A stretch of DNA of 12,547 nt from Bacillus_I endophytica_A (GTDB taxonomy: Bacteria; Bacillota; Bacilli; Bacillales; Bacillaceae_H): positions 1 to 12,547 of the forward strand of contig NZ_JALAMS010000037.1 in NCBI RefSeq assembly GCF_026790145.1, given 5' to 3'. Below, piece after piece: positions 6,494-12,446 of the stretch. The notes under the pieces were generated by a model, which saw nothing but the letters and a program-made list of their open reading frames with translations, did not search any database and was not told the origin of the DNA. Position numbers and translations under genes: made by a program. The stretch's first letter is position 1, and each line of letters opens with the position of its first letter.

Positions 6494-6528
6494 TGAAAAC
6501 GGAAACATTATCCATGAAAACGGAAACA
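6494..6528 (-). repeat. 14-bp perfect direct repeat at 21-bp period, putative activator site
   Basis: TGTTTCCGTTTTCA (minus strand) occurs at 6507-6494 and again at 6528-6515, exactly two helical turns apart, ending 6 bp upstream of the -35 box. Nine-base direct repeats with 12-bp spacing are typical of LytTR-domain response regulators (AgrA, ComE, PlnC), and CCGTT is compatible with their loose consensus. The plus-strand form TGAAAACGGAAACA also resembles a cre box with one mismatch, so CcpA is an alternative. Confidence 0.55.
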
Positions 6529-6785
6529 ACAACTTAAAAAACGTATAAAATATCGAATTCTCTTAATATTACGCGTCTTTTCTCTTTTTTTCATAGTCTT
6601 TCAATTTAATTCAAAAATTAAAATGGAGCACTTGGAGTTTTGTTTCTCTCTCGGTATATATTTTTCTTTGTTTATATCGATCTCCTATCAGAAAAAGAAG
6701 GCTCAAGCCCGCTACTACTTTAAAGATTTATTTCTTATAATCCGTATTATGCAAATTAGTTTTATGTATACGATTTATAATTGAA
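6529..6785. other. Intergenic stretch, no supported gene
   Basis: About 250 bp between the direct repeat and the SASP terminator. A plus-strand run of 53 codons (6623-6784, beginning MEHLEFCFSLGIYFSLF) is open but has no Shine-Dalgarno. A 28-codon minus-strand run (MKKREKTRNI) also lacks one and would run through the direct repeats. Neither is accepted. Confidence 0.5.
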
Positions 6786-6809
6786 GGCTACCTACATAAA
6801 TAGGTAGCC
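6786..6809 (-). terminator. Terminator of the SASP gene
   Basis: GGCTACCTA (6786-6794) pairs perfectly with TAGGTAGCC (6801-6809) around a 6-nt loop. The trailing minus-strand tract (TTCAATTATA) is only moderately T-rich. The same stem follows the second SASP gene. Confidence 0.75.
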
Positions 6810-6840
6810 CAAGCCATAATAGCTATTAAATTTTGAGAGA

Positions 6841-7065
6841 TTAATGACGTACGTTAGTTGCTCCAGCTTGACCTGATAATTGAGATTGAGCTGTAGCAAC
6901 AAGACGTTTCGTAATTTCTCCTCCTACAGAACCGTTAGCGCGAGCTGTTTGGTCAGCTCCTAATTGAACACCAAACTCAGAAGCGATCTCATATTTCATT
7001 TGTTCAATTGCAGATTCCGCACCTTGTACTACTAATTGGTTACGACCACTATTACGATTTGCCAT
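6841..7065 (-). CDS. Alpha/beta-type small acid-soluble spore protein
   Basis: 74 residues, usual for the family. These proteins saturate forespore DNA, protect it from UV and heat, and are degraded at germination by the GPR protease. Seen: NRNSGRNQLVVQGAESAIEQMK at the start, the GPR cleavage region EIASEFGVQLGAD, and the second conserved block ARANGSVGGEITKRLVATAQ. ATG at 7065 is preceded by GAGGGGGGG, 5 nt away. It should be transcribed in the forespore by sigma-G, but I could not place a convincing sigma-G promoter in the upstream 100 bp. It has its own terminator. A paralogue lies at the right end of the window with a damaged C-terminus. Confidence 0.97.
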   Translation of the reverse strand: MANRNSGRNQLVVQGAESAIEQMKYEIASEFGVQLGADQTARANGSVGGEITKRLVATAQSQLSGQAGATNVRH

Positions 7066-7209
7066 ATCTGTCCCCCCCTCGCTCTTGGATAATCTTAGAA
7101 TTCCTTTCTTTACTTAAGACATACTAGGTAAAATTTAGGTAGGTATACTAAGAAAGTCATACATAATAAGATGGGTTAGGAAGAAGAACGTTACATAGCA
7201 CTCTTCCTC

Positions 7210-7425
7210 TCATCTCCTTGTATATGTAAGTCTCATATCCGACATTAGGTTTGCCATGTGCGAAAGAGAAAAGGGATGTTGACCGTTTAGTCGCACCCCT
7301 TTTTTCATTTCACTAAGTTTCTTCTTATTACACACCATTTTTAAATGTATGAAGAGCTTCCCACTGTCTTTAATGCCTATCGAGTGATTCTCTTTTACTC
7401 TGCCCCGAATCCCTTTCATAATCAT
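7210..7425 (-). CDS. Questionable ORF, small basic protein
   Basis: An open frame runs 7491-7210 (TGA at 7212-7210). The first possible start is a TTG without Shine-Dalgarno; the ATG at 7425 (MIMKGIRGRV) has a weak AGTAGGG before it and gives about 71 residues. The product is basic, ending MRLTYTRR, and I recognise no family. A terminator-like hairpin with a T tract at 7269-7306 lies inside it, which speaks against a real coding sequence. Reported only because the frame is long for this AT-rich DNA. Confidence 0.18.
   Translation of the reverse strand: MIMKGIRGRVKENHSIGIKDSGKLFIHLKMVCNKKKLSEMKKGVRLNGQHPFSLSHMANLMSDMRLTYTRR
7269..7306 (+). terminator. Orphan terminator-like hairpin
   Basis: AAAAGGGATG (7269-7278) pairs with CACCCCTTTT (7294-7303) with one A-C mismatch, and an inner GAC-CGTTTA-GTC stem continues it. 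A run of seven T follows on the plus strand. No plus-strand gene precedes it. The minus side (CCCTTTTCTCTTT) is also T-rich, so it may act in both directions. Confidence 0.5.
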
Positions 7426-7491
7426 GAGCCCTACTTCTCTACATTTTGTTTTATATAAAATATCTCTATTATTTTGAACCACTACCCTCAA

Positions 7492-7731
7492 AAATCATGG
7501 TTTTCAACAACTATGTAATCAATTATAAACCCTCTTTAATCTCTCTAATTTTTCAATAAGGAAAAAGAAGCATTATTATGCTCATTTTAAGGAAAGGAAT
7601 AACATCCAATATTTGGAGCAAACTACTTAAGGTAATATGAGATTTCCAGTCACCTTAAATCTTAGCTTGTTCTAAACAGAAAAAGATATTTAAAGCTGCG
7701 GGAATATTGTGGGTTATAGGGAGAATTATCT
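7492..7731 (+). promoter_or_regulatory. Upstream region of the corA-like gene with small hairpins, no M-box seen
   Basis: The 240 bp contain TTAAGGT (7627-7633) paired with ACCTTAA (7652-7658) over an 18-nt loop, and a small AGCAT-TATT-ATGCT hairpin near 7569-7582. I could not match it to the conserved M-box magnesium riboswitch, and no convincing promoter was placed. Confidence 0.3.
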
Positions 7732-8688
7732 ATGATAAATTTGATTGCTATTACTAATGAGAATAATTTAGAAACAAATATTAATTTGTATCATGCAGAT
7801 TTATCAAAGTATAAATGGTTCTGGGTAGATTTTAATGAACCTACCGATGAAGAGATAAAACATTTAGCGTACACTTTTCAATTCCATCCACTTGCTATTG
7901 AAGATTGTGTGCAGAGGCTTCAACGTCCTAAATTGGACTACTACGATGACTATACTTTTTATGTTACACATATTATTCGAGAAGTAGAAAAAGAAATTTA
8001 TAAAGAAGAATTGGATTTCTTCGTCGGTGAAAAGTTTATTATTACCTTTCATCGTATGCCATCAAAGGAGGTTACCCAGGTATGGGATAGGCTTTCAGTA
8101 CAAAAAAATACTGAAAAGTGGGATACCTTTTATGTGTTTTATCAAATTCTGGACAAAATTGTAGACAACTACTTTCCCCTAATCTATAAAATTGAAGATG
8201 AATTAAATAAAATTGAACATAACACAACAAAGAAATCAATGACCGATTTGATGAATGAGTTATTCGATACAAGATCTATGCTATTAAATCTAAGACATAC
8301 GGTTAATCCTATGCGAGACTTACTTTATCGTATGTTAAACTCTCACCATTTGAGTGGGATTAGAGAAAAAAGAGAATATTTCTCTGATATATATGACCAC
8401 CTTTTGAAACTATCGGAAATGGTAATGTCCAATAGAGAGGTAACAGCTGATATAAGAGATAGCTACCTTTCACTGAATTCACATCAAACAAATAATGTAA
8501 TGAAAGTTCTTACAATCATTACCTCTATTTTTGCCCCTTTGACGTTTATTGCGGGGATATATGGAATGAATTTTGAAAATATGCCTGAATTAACTTGGAA
8601 ATATGGATATTTTCTTTCTCTTGGATTCATGGGGGTTATTGGAGTATTAATGTATCTTTGGTTTAAAAGAAAAGGTTGGTTTAAATAA
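7732..8688 (+). CDS. corA: CorA-family magnesium (divalent metal) channel
   Basis: 318 residues, typical CorA length. Long acidic cytoplasmic N-domain with HPLAIEDCVQRLQRPKLDYYDDY near 52-74 and a helical stalk; TM1 around 255-277 (VMKVLTIITSIFAPLTFIAG), the signature GMN at 278-280 in YGMNF, TM2 around 292-311, and the basic tail FKRKGWFK. CorA pentamers let Mg2+ (and some Co2+ or Ni2+) into the cell along the membrane potential. ATG at 7732 has GGGAG upstream at a slightly long spacing. It is monocistronic with its own terminator. Some CorA relatives are exporters, so the direction of transport is inferred from family. Confidence 0.93.
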   Translation: MINLIAITNENNLETNINLYHADLSKYKWFWVDFNEPTDEEIKHLAYTFQFHPLAIEDCVQRLQRPKLDYYDDYTFYVTHIIREVEKEIYKEELDFFVGEKFIITFHRMPSKEVTQVWDRLSVQKNTEKWDTFYVFYQILDKIVDNYFPLIYKIEDELNKIEHNTTKKSMTDLMNELFDTRSMLLNLRHTVNPMRDLLYRMLNSHHLSGIREKREYFSDIYDHLLKLSEMVMSNREVTADIRDSYLSLNSHQTNNVMKVLTIITSIFAPLTFIAGIYGMNFENMPELTWKYGYFLSLGFMGVIGVLMYLWFKRKGWFK

Positions 8689-8769
8689 CTCTTGATATTC
8701 TCCTTTTCCTAAGGGGAACCTCTAGTGAATAACCTAATCACTATGATCTTAATTCTGGGAAGTAGAGAA

Positions 8770-8808
8770 GGCGCAAACCTGTTGAACGATAAGGGGTTTG
8801 TGTCTTTT
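8770..8808 (+). terminator. Terminator of the corA-like gene
   Basis: GGCGCAAACC (8770-8779) pairs with GGTTTGTGTC (8795-8804, two G-U pairs) around a 15-nt loop, then TTTT. It lies 81 nt after the stop. Confidence 0.7.
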
Positions 8809-8878
8809 CGTTATGCAGAATTTTATACATCATTCATAAGACTCTCTAGATTCCTCTAATAAACAACAGATCTGTATG

Positions 8879-8906
8879 TTGGTTAAATATTCGGGAAGAA
8901 TATTAT
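8879..8906 (+). promoter_or_regulatory. Putative promoter of the PAP2 gene with embedded dyad
   Basis: TTGGTT (8879-8884), 16-nt spacer, TATTAT (8901-8906). Between and over the -10 box lies a perfect 7-bp inverted repeat, AATATTC (8886-8892) and GAATATT (8898-8904), with a 5-bp centre: a possible repressor site. Confidence 0.4.
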
Positions 8907-8933
8907 TACTTACATAGATTTGAGGATTCTAAC

Positions 8934-9515
8934 ATGGAGATTTTAGTTAAATTAAGAGCATATATTTTTAATGAATTTGACAAATGGTTATCGTCAATCA
9001 TTCATAATAATCGATCTTCTTTTTTAACCAATATAATGAAAGGTCTTAACTTCATCGGCTCAAGCTATTTTGTTATTGGGATTTCTCTTGTCATTCTATT
9101 TTATCTTTATTTTGTAATTAAATGTCGTTTTGCTTCTATTTTGTTTATTATTACAATGCTAGGAGAGCGACTACTTGGGGAAGGACTAAAATATTTACTT
9201 AGCCGTTCACGACCAGATGGACCACATTTAGTAGAGATTGATGGCCATAGCTTTCCAAGTCAACACGCTATGAATACCTTTGTTCTTTACGGTATACTTT
9301 TATTTTTATTATGGACTCATTTAAATCATTATAAAATAAAGATTCTATTATCTTTACTGATTGTAACTATAATCTTAGCAATGGGAGTAAGTCGTATTTA
9401 TCTAGGTGTACATCATCCAAGTGACATTTTTGGTGGATACCTTATTAGTGGATTTTGGCTTACAGTTGTCATACTATATACAAGGTATCACAAAGAAAAG
9501 AACAAAAAGACCTAA
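8934..9515 (+). CDS. PAP2-family membrane phosphatase
   Basis: 193 residues with several membrane segments (about 41-62, 66-80, 115-130, 136-152, 166-183). The full phosphatase signature is present: KX6RP at Lys86-Pro94 (KYLLSRSRP), PSQH at 108-111, and SRX5HX3D at Ser153-Asp164 (SRIYLGVHHPSD). Such enzymes dephosphorylate lipid phosphates: phosphatidic acid, phosphatidylglycerol phosphate or undecaprenyl pyrophosphate. In Bacilli several (for example BcrC, YodM) act as undecaprenyl pyrophosphate phosphatases in cell wall synthesis, but which substrate applies is not visible. ATG at 8934 has GAGG 8 nt upstream. It is a single gene with its own terminator. Confidence 0.93.
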   Translation: MEILVKLRAYIFNEFDKWLSSIIHNNRSSFLTNIMKGLNFIGSSYFVIGISLVILFYLYFVIKCRFASILFIITMLGERLLGEGLKYLLSRSRPDGPHLVEIDGHSFPSQHAMNTFVLYGILLFLLWTHLNHYKIKILLSLLIVTIILAMGVSRIYLGVHHPSDIFGGYLISGFWLTVVILYTRYHKEKNKKT

Positions 9516-9590
9516 CTAATTTTTAGTCTAAGACGTGCATTATCCCAGTTATTGCAACGACCTGAGATTTTATTAACTATACTATAATTT

Positions 9591-9634
9591 AAAGAGGCTA
9601 CTATGTATAAAATAATACAAGGTACCTCTTTTTT
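9591..9634 (+). terminator. Terminator of the PAP2 gene
   Basis: AAAGAGG (9591-9597) pairs with CCTCTTT (9625-9631), with an inner TAC/GTA extension past one bulged C, followed by more T. It lies 75 nt after the stop. Confidence 0.7.
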
Positions 9635-9693
9635 AATACATATTATATTTATAAACTAGATTAAATTTAGTTAGTACGATATGTATATTTGAT

Positions 9694-9720
9694 GTTCCAC
9701 AATCGCGCCCTATAATGGAC
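9694..9720. repeat. Dispersed palindromic element, diverged copy A
   Basis: GTTCCACAATCGCGCCC followed by TATAATGGAC. It fits the arms and core of copies B and C imperfectly and closely resembles the second unit of copy B (about 19 of 27 positions). It lies just beyond the 3' end of the GNAT gene. Confidence 0.5.
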
Positions 9721-9766
9721 TAGTTGAGTATCTACTATTATCTGGTTTAGTTGAATTAGGAGTGGG

Positions 9767-10510
9767 TCAAACATTTTCTTTAACCCTGTACCAATACTTG
9801 TAAATTTCCGAATAACCAATTTTAGAATAAAGTCTTAATGAAGGTTTGTTATTCAAAAGAACAGCTAGGTAACTGTATTTAGCTCCATTTTCTTTCCCCC
9901 ATTTTAGTAAATTCAATATCAACTGTTCGCCGAATCCTTGATTCCTAAATTTAATGTCAGTGACAATATCATAAAGCCCTATGTACTCCCTTTCTATAAC
10001 CCCAAGACCACAGGCAATCACATCTTCCTTATAATATAGTGATATAAAGCACTTTTGAGTTGCAATATTGGACAACATTTGTACCATCGTATCCTTGTTT
10101 TTTTCTTCAACATTATTCAGTCTACAAAAATTATCTAGCCACTCAACATTAATATTTCCATCTAGTTTTACGGAATGGAAGGTTGGTTCTATAATGCTAT
10201 CTAGCTCCATGGTTTGGACACTTGTACAATCAATCAAAGAATAAGCTTTCTCCTCTAAAATATCATCTAAATTTTCTGGTTTAACAAAAGGCGTGATTTT
10301 AAATGTAGTACTTAAATCATTATTCGAGTAGATTTTCTCGCATTCTTCAATTTTTTGATTCAAATCATAAGTTGAATAATGGATAGGATTAATTGAATTA
10401 GCACGTTTCGTATAACCATTTGAAAATCGTAGTACCCATCCATCGTAAAGTAACGTAGATAAGGGCTGCCAATTGTTCAAAGATAGTTCTTCAATAATTT
10501 TATAATTCAT
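9767..10510 (-). CDS. GNAT-family N-acetyltransferase
   Basis: 247 residues. The C-terminal half is a GNAT domain: DIVTDIKFRNQGFGEQLILNLL with the acetyl-CoA binding R-x-x-G-x-G (Arg189-Gly194), then LLNNKPSLRLYSKIGYSEIYKYWYR. The N-terminal half (YDGWVLRFSNGYTKRANSINPI at 22-43) resembles that of a two-part GNAT subfamily common in Firmicutes; its acceptor is unknown. The start is the ATG at 10510, with GGAGGG 7 nt upstream; the open frame continues to 10651 without a ribosome binding site and runs into a repeat element, so the longer version is rejected. It is monocistronic and bracketed by repeat copies A and B. Confidence 0.88.
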   Translation of the reverse strand: MNYKIIEELSLNNWQPLSTLLYDGWVLRFSNGYTKRANSINPIHYSTYDLNQKIEECEKIYSNNDLSTTFKITPFVKPENLDDILEEKAYSLIDCTSVQTMELDSIIEPTFHSVKLDGNINVEWLDNFCRLNNVEEKNKDTMVQMLSNIATQKCFISLYYKEDVIACGLGVIEREYIGLYDIVTDIKFRNQGFGEQLILNLLKWGKENGAKYSYLAVLLNNKPSLRLYSKIGYSEIYKYWYRVKENV

Positions 10511-10595
10511 TTTATCCCTCCAGATAGTTATTGAATTACAATACATTAATTTGAATAAATATTCAATAATTAAAAATGTTCTTTTTGGGATTATG

Positions 10596-10662
10596 TTGTT
10601 CAATAATCTGGCCCAATTCAGAAAGGACGCCTTCTTATTCAAGAATGGCACCCTTCAATGGA
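10596..10662. repeat. Dispersed palindromic element, copy B (two units)
   Basis: Unit 1 at 10596-10619 starts TTGTTCAATAATCTGGCCC. Its reverse complement matches copy C at 20 of 24 positions. Unit 2 at 10637-10662 starts ATTCAAGAATGGCACCC and matches copy A. The pair lies upstream of the GNAT gene and beyond the 3' end of the CBO0543 relic. Confidence 0.6.
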
Positions 10663-10855
10663 GTATCAATCATGTCTGGCGTTTTTAAACATCTTTATTG
10701 TTAATCAATACTACAGACGCAATTTCGTGGCTAATAAGATAAAAATGGATTTAGTCCCTGTTTAATATAAAAAAATAAACGTTGAAAGCTTATTGATATA
10801 TCCGTCTTAAAGACTTATGGATGATGTGTGATCTTTATTATGGATAGCTTGCAAT
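10663..10855. other. Intergenic stretch, nothing recognised
   Basis: About 190 bp between repeat copy B and the end of the CBO0543 relic. No ORF with a ribosome binding site and no convincing terminator are seen. Confidence 0.5.
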
Positions 10856-11314
10856 TTATCTATCATGTCTGTTAATTAATTCCATAAGGATACGAATAAA
10901 CATCATTAGAAAAAAGATACTGATAAACGTGTGTATCCATGTCCAAGTATGATATTCAATTAAATCGGTATATCTTTCCAAAAGAACCTCGATAATCGTT
11001 AAAACAGATGTATACAATGCACATTTCAGAATAATGCTGGGATATCTTGAGTATTAAGTCGCTAGATAAAAGTAAATACAGACAACTGGAAGTAAAAGAT
11101 ATTCATAAAGAAGGCTAGAACTGAAGTAGTTACTTAAAAAGCTTATTGGATATTCGACCATTTTTTCTTCTACAACAAGAACACCAAAAAATAATGAGAA
11201 ATAAGAGGTCAATAAGAAAATTAAAATCAAATCTTTGATTGGTGGTTTTCTTAAACTATAAAAGAATAAGGCAATCCCTATTATGAGCAGTGACCATAAA
11301 ATGATTCTTTCCAT
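10856..11314 (-). pseudogene. CBO0543-family membrane protein gene broken by an in-frame stop
   Basis: From ATG at 11314 the frame reads MERIILWSLLIIGIALFFYSLRKPPIKDL and on to CIYFYLAT (86 codons), then TAA at 11056-11054. In the same frame it continues at once for 65 more codons: YSRYPSIILKCALYTSV, ERYTDLIEYHTWTWIHTF, and MMFIRILMELINRHDR, with the natural stop at 10858-10856. Together about 152 residues, the size and motif order (RKPPIKD; YHTWTW) of CBO0543-family proteins, small multi-helix membrane proteins of unknown role common in Bacillaceae. A single base change from a tyrosine codon (TAT or TAC to TAA) would explain the break. AAGGA lies 10 nt before the start. A truncated 86-residue product may still be made. 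Confidence 0.85.
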
Positions 11315-11418
11315 GGATAATCAGTCCTTCAAAAATCGTTAACTTTCTCATCAGACATTATAACCAAAATAAAAGTTAAATCTTTACTATTAGAAATCTC
11401 TCATTTTTAAATTTAATC

Positions 11419-11447
11419 TTCAAGAATCTGGCCCGATTGTTGAACAA
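11419..11447. repeat. Dispersed palindromic element, copy C
   Basis: Best-preserved copy. Arms TTCAA (11419-11423) and TTGAA (11440-11444), inner arms AATC and GATT, and a GGCC core at 11430-11433; 11 of 13 positions pair. It lies upstream of the CBO0543 relic and 10 bp before a long hairpin. Confidence 0.6.
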
Positions 11448-11453
11448 GAAGTA

Positions 11454-11503
11454 AAAGGGTGATACATATTAGTCATGTATAATCTGTATCACCCTTTATT
11501 TTT
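11454..11503. terminator. Bidirectional terminator-like hairpin
   Basis: AAAGGGTGATAC (11454-11465) pairs perfectly over 12 bp with GTATCACCCTTT (11486-11497), 20-nt loop, then ATTTTTT on the plus strand and TTTTAC on the minus strand. There is no gene immediately upstream on the plus strand. Confidence 0.6.
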
Positions 11504-11648
11504 TAAGACTTTTTACAATTTAGGTCTTGATAAGATTTTAACAGATAAATGTGCATACTCTGAAACCGTATTTAAGTCTACATTTGCATAGTTCTGAAAC
11601 CTCCACCTCTAACTGCATGCTGACTAATTCATAGTATAAAAATCTAAT
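11504..11648. other. Short island between two bidirectional hairpins
   Basis: About 145 bp with no accepted gene. On the minus strand a 26-codon frame starting MQLEVEVSELCKCRL ends CTFIC and has four cysteines, but its ATG lacks a Shine-Dalgarno and the AGAGGTGGAGG lies inside it. A small RNA or relic is possible. Confidence 0.3.
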
Positions 11649-11687
11649 AAAAGAAGTCCTATTTACGAAAAATAGGACTTCTTTTTT
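11649..11687. terminator. Strong bidirectional intrinsic terminator
   Basis: A perfect 16-bp stem (11649-11664 with 11670-11685, arms containing AAGAAGTCCTATTT) around a 5-nt loop, with T runs on both strands. No known gene ends next to it. Confidence 0.75.
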
Positions 11688-11800
11688 ATATAAAATCATT
11701 TGCTCGTTATTTTAAATAAAATTCATGTGAATAAAAAAAAGGAAAATACAAAAAATATGAAAGAATTTTAAATCATAGTTAAGAAAGGAGTAGTGCCCAA

Positions 11801-12139
11801 ATGAAGGAATGGTTATTAAAATCATTAGGAGGATTATTTGCTATTACGCTTATTACAGGGTGTACAGCAAATGATAATCAAGATTCTCCCCAAGAAGATG
11901 AGCAACAAAATGAAGAACAAGCTCCAAATGACGAAGGGGGAAATGATACAAACAATGAAAATAATGGAGATGCAGATGATGTGAACTACGAAAATAATGG
12001 GGATATAAATGAGAATGCTCCTGGCGTCGATGAAAATGATACCCTAAACAAAGATGATGAAAAAGACCAAAATCCAGATCCAGAAGATCCAATAGAAGAT
12101 CAAGAAGATAGACAAGATAAAGATAATAGAGATGATTAA
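11801..12139 (+). CDS. Very acidic low-complexity lipoprotein
   Basis: 112 residues. MKEWLLKSLGGLFAITLITGC is a lipoprotein signal peptide with lipobox ITGC (Cys21), so it should be lipidated and anchored on the outer face of the membrane. The mature part of 92 residues consists almost only of D, E, N, Q, G, P and K/R, with hardly any hydrophobic residue, so it is predicted to be disordered. It contains the duplicated ENNGD segment from a 33-bp period repeat. AAAGGAG lies 10 nt before the ATG. It is monocistronic with its own terminator. I recognise no named family; metal or cation binding and a wall-spacer or sporulation role are only guesses. The ORF, signal and ribosome binding site make it a credible gene. 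Confidence 0.85.
   Translation: MKEWLLKSLGGLFAITLITGCTANDNQDSPQEDEQQNEEQAPNDEGGNDTNNENNGDADDVNYENNGDINENAPGVDENDTLNKDDEKDQNPDPEDPIEDQEDRQDKDNRDD
11957..12004 (+). repeat. 15-bp direct repeat (33-bp period) within the lipoprotein gene
   Basis: GAAAATAATGGAGAT at 11957-11971 and GAAAATAATGGGGAT at 11990-12004 differ by one base and encode ENNGD twice, 11 codons apart. Confidence 0.8.
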
Positions 12140-12141
12140 TT

Positions 12142-12185
12142 AAAAGGGGGGGTCTCTTCAAAGGAACCTTCCCCTTTTACTTTTT
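12142..12185 (+). terminator. Terminator of the lipoprotein gene
   Basis: AAAAGGGG (12142-12149) pairs with CCCCTTTT (12171-12178), with possible inner GGT/ACC pairs, followed by ACTTTTT. It begins just after the stop codon. Confidence 0.8.
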
Positions 12186-12368
12186 GCTAAGAAAGAAGCT
12201 CTTCTATCAATAATCTACTATTCCCATTTTATCATTTGTTTTAGAAAACCCAATTACTCTCCGTACCTCTTAAGGAAAACAGCTTTCAATCTTTAGATAA
12301 AATGAACCTAAAATCTTAGCATAATAATATTGGGGTTGATAAAAAATGATTTAAAATATAAAATTGAA
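12186..12368. other. Intergenic stretch, nothing recognised
   Basis: About 180 bp of AT-rich DNA between convergent transcripts (lipoprotein, plus; second SASP, minus). No ORF with a ribosome binding site is visible. Confidence 0.5.
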
Positions 12369-12392
12369 GGCTACCTACAGATGTAGGTAGCC
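12369..12392 (-). terminator. Terminator of the second SASP gene
   Basis: GGCTACCTA and TAGGTAGCC pair around a 6-nt loop, the same stem as at 6786-6809 with a different loop. The minus-strand tail is TTCAATTTTAT. Confidence 0.75.
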
Positions 12393-12446
12393 TAAGCCAT
12401 GATAGCTATAGAGTTTTTTGAACAATTAATGAGATACGTTACTTGT

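Noticed and set aside
6510..6596. Minus-strand 28-codon frame beginning MKKREKTRNI, very basic
   Set aside because: No ribosome binding site, and it would run through the direct repeats upstream of the small-peptide promoter.
6623..6784. Plus-strand 53-codon frame beginning MEHLEFCFSL, hydrophobic
   Set aside because: No Shine-Dalgarno, ends in the SASP terminator region, and such lengths are expected by chance in AT-rich DNA.
10511..10651. N-terminal extension of the GNAT protein (47 more codons)
   Set aside because: No ribosome binding site at the upstream start; it translates the palindromic repeat, whereas the ATG at 10510 has GGAGGG at good spacing.
11853..12161. Minus-strand open frame of 102 codons rich in H, L and Y
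   Set aside because: Antisense of the acidic lipoprotein gene; its composition is just the complement of GAT/GAA/AAT-rich codons.
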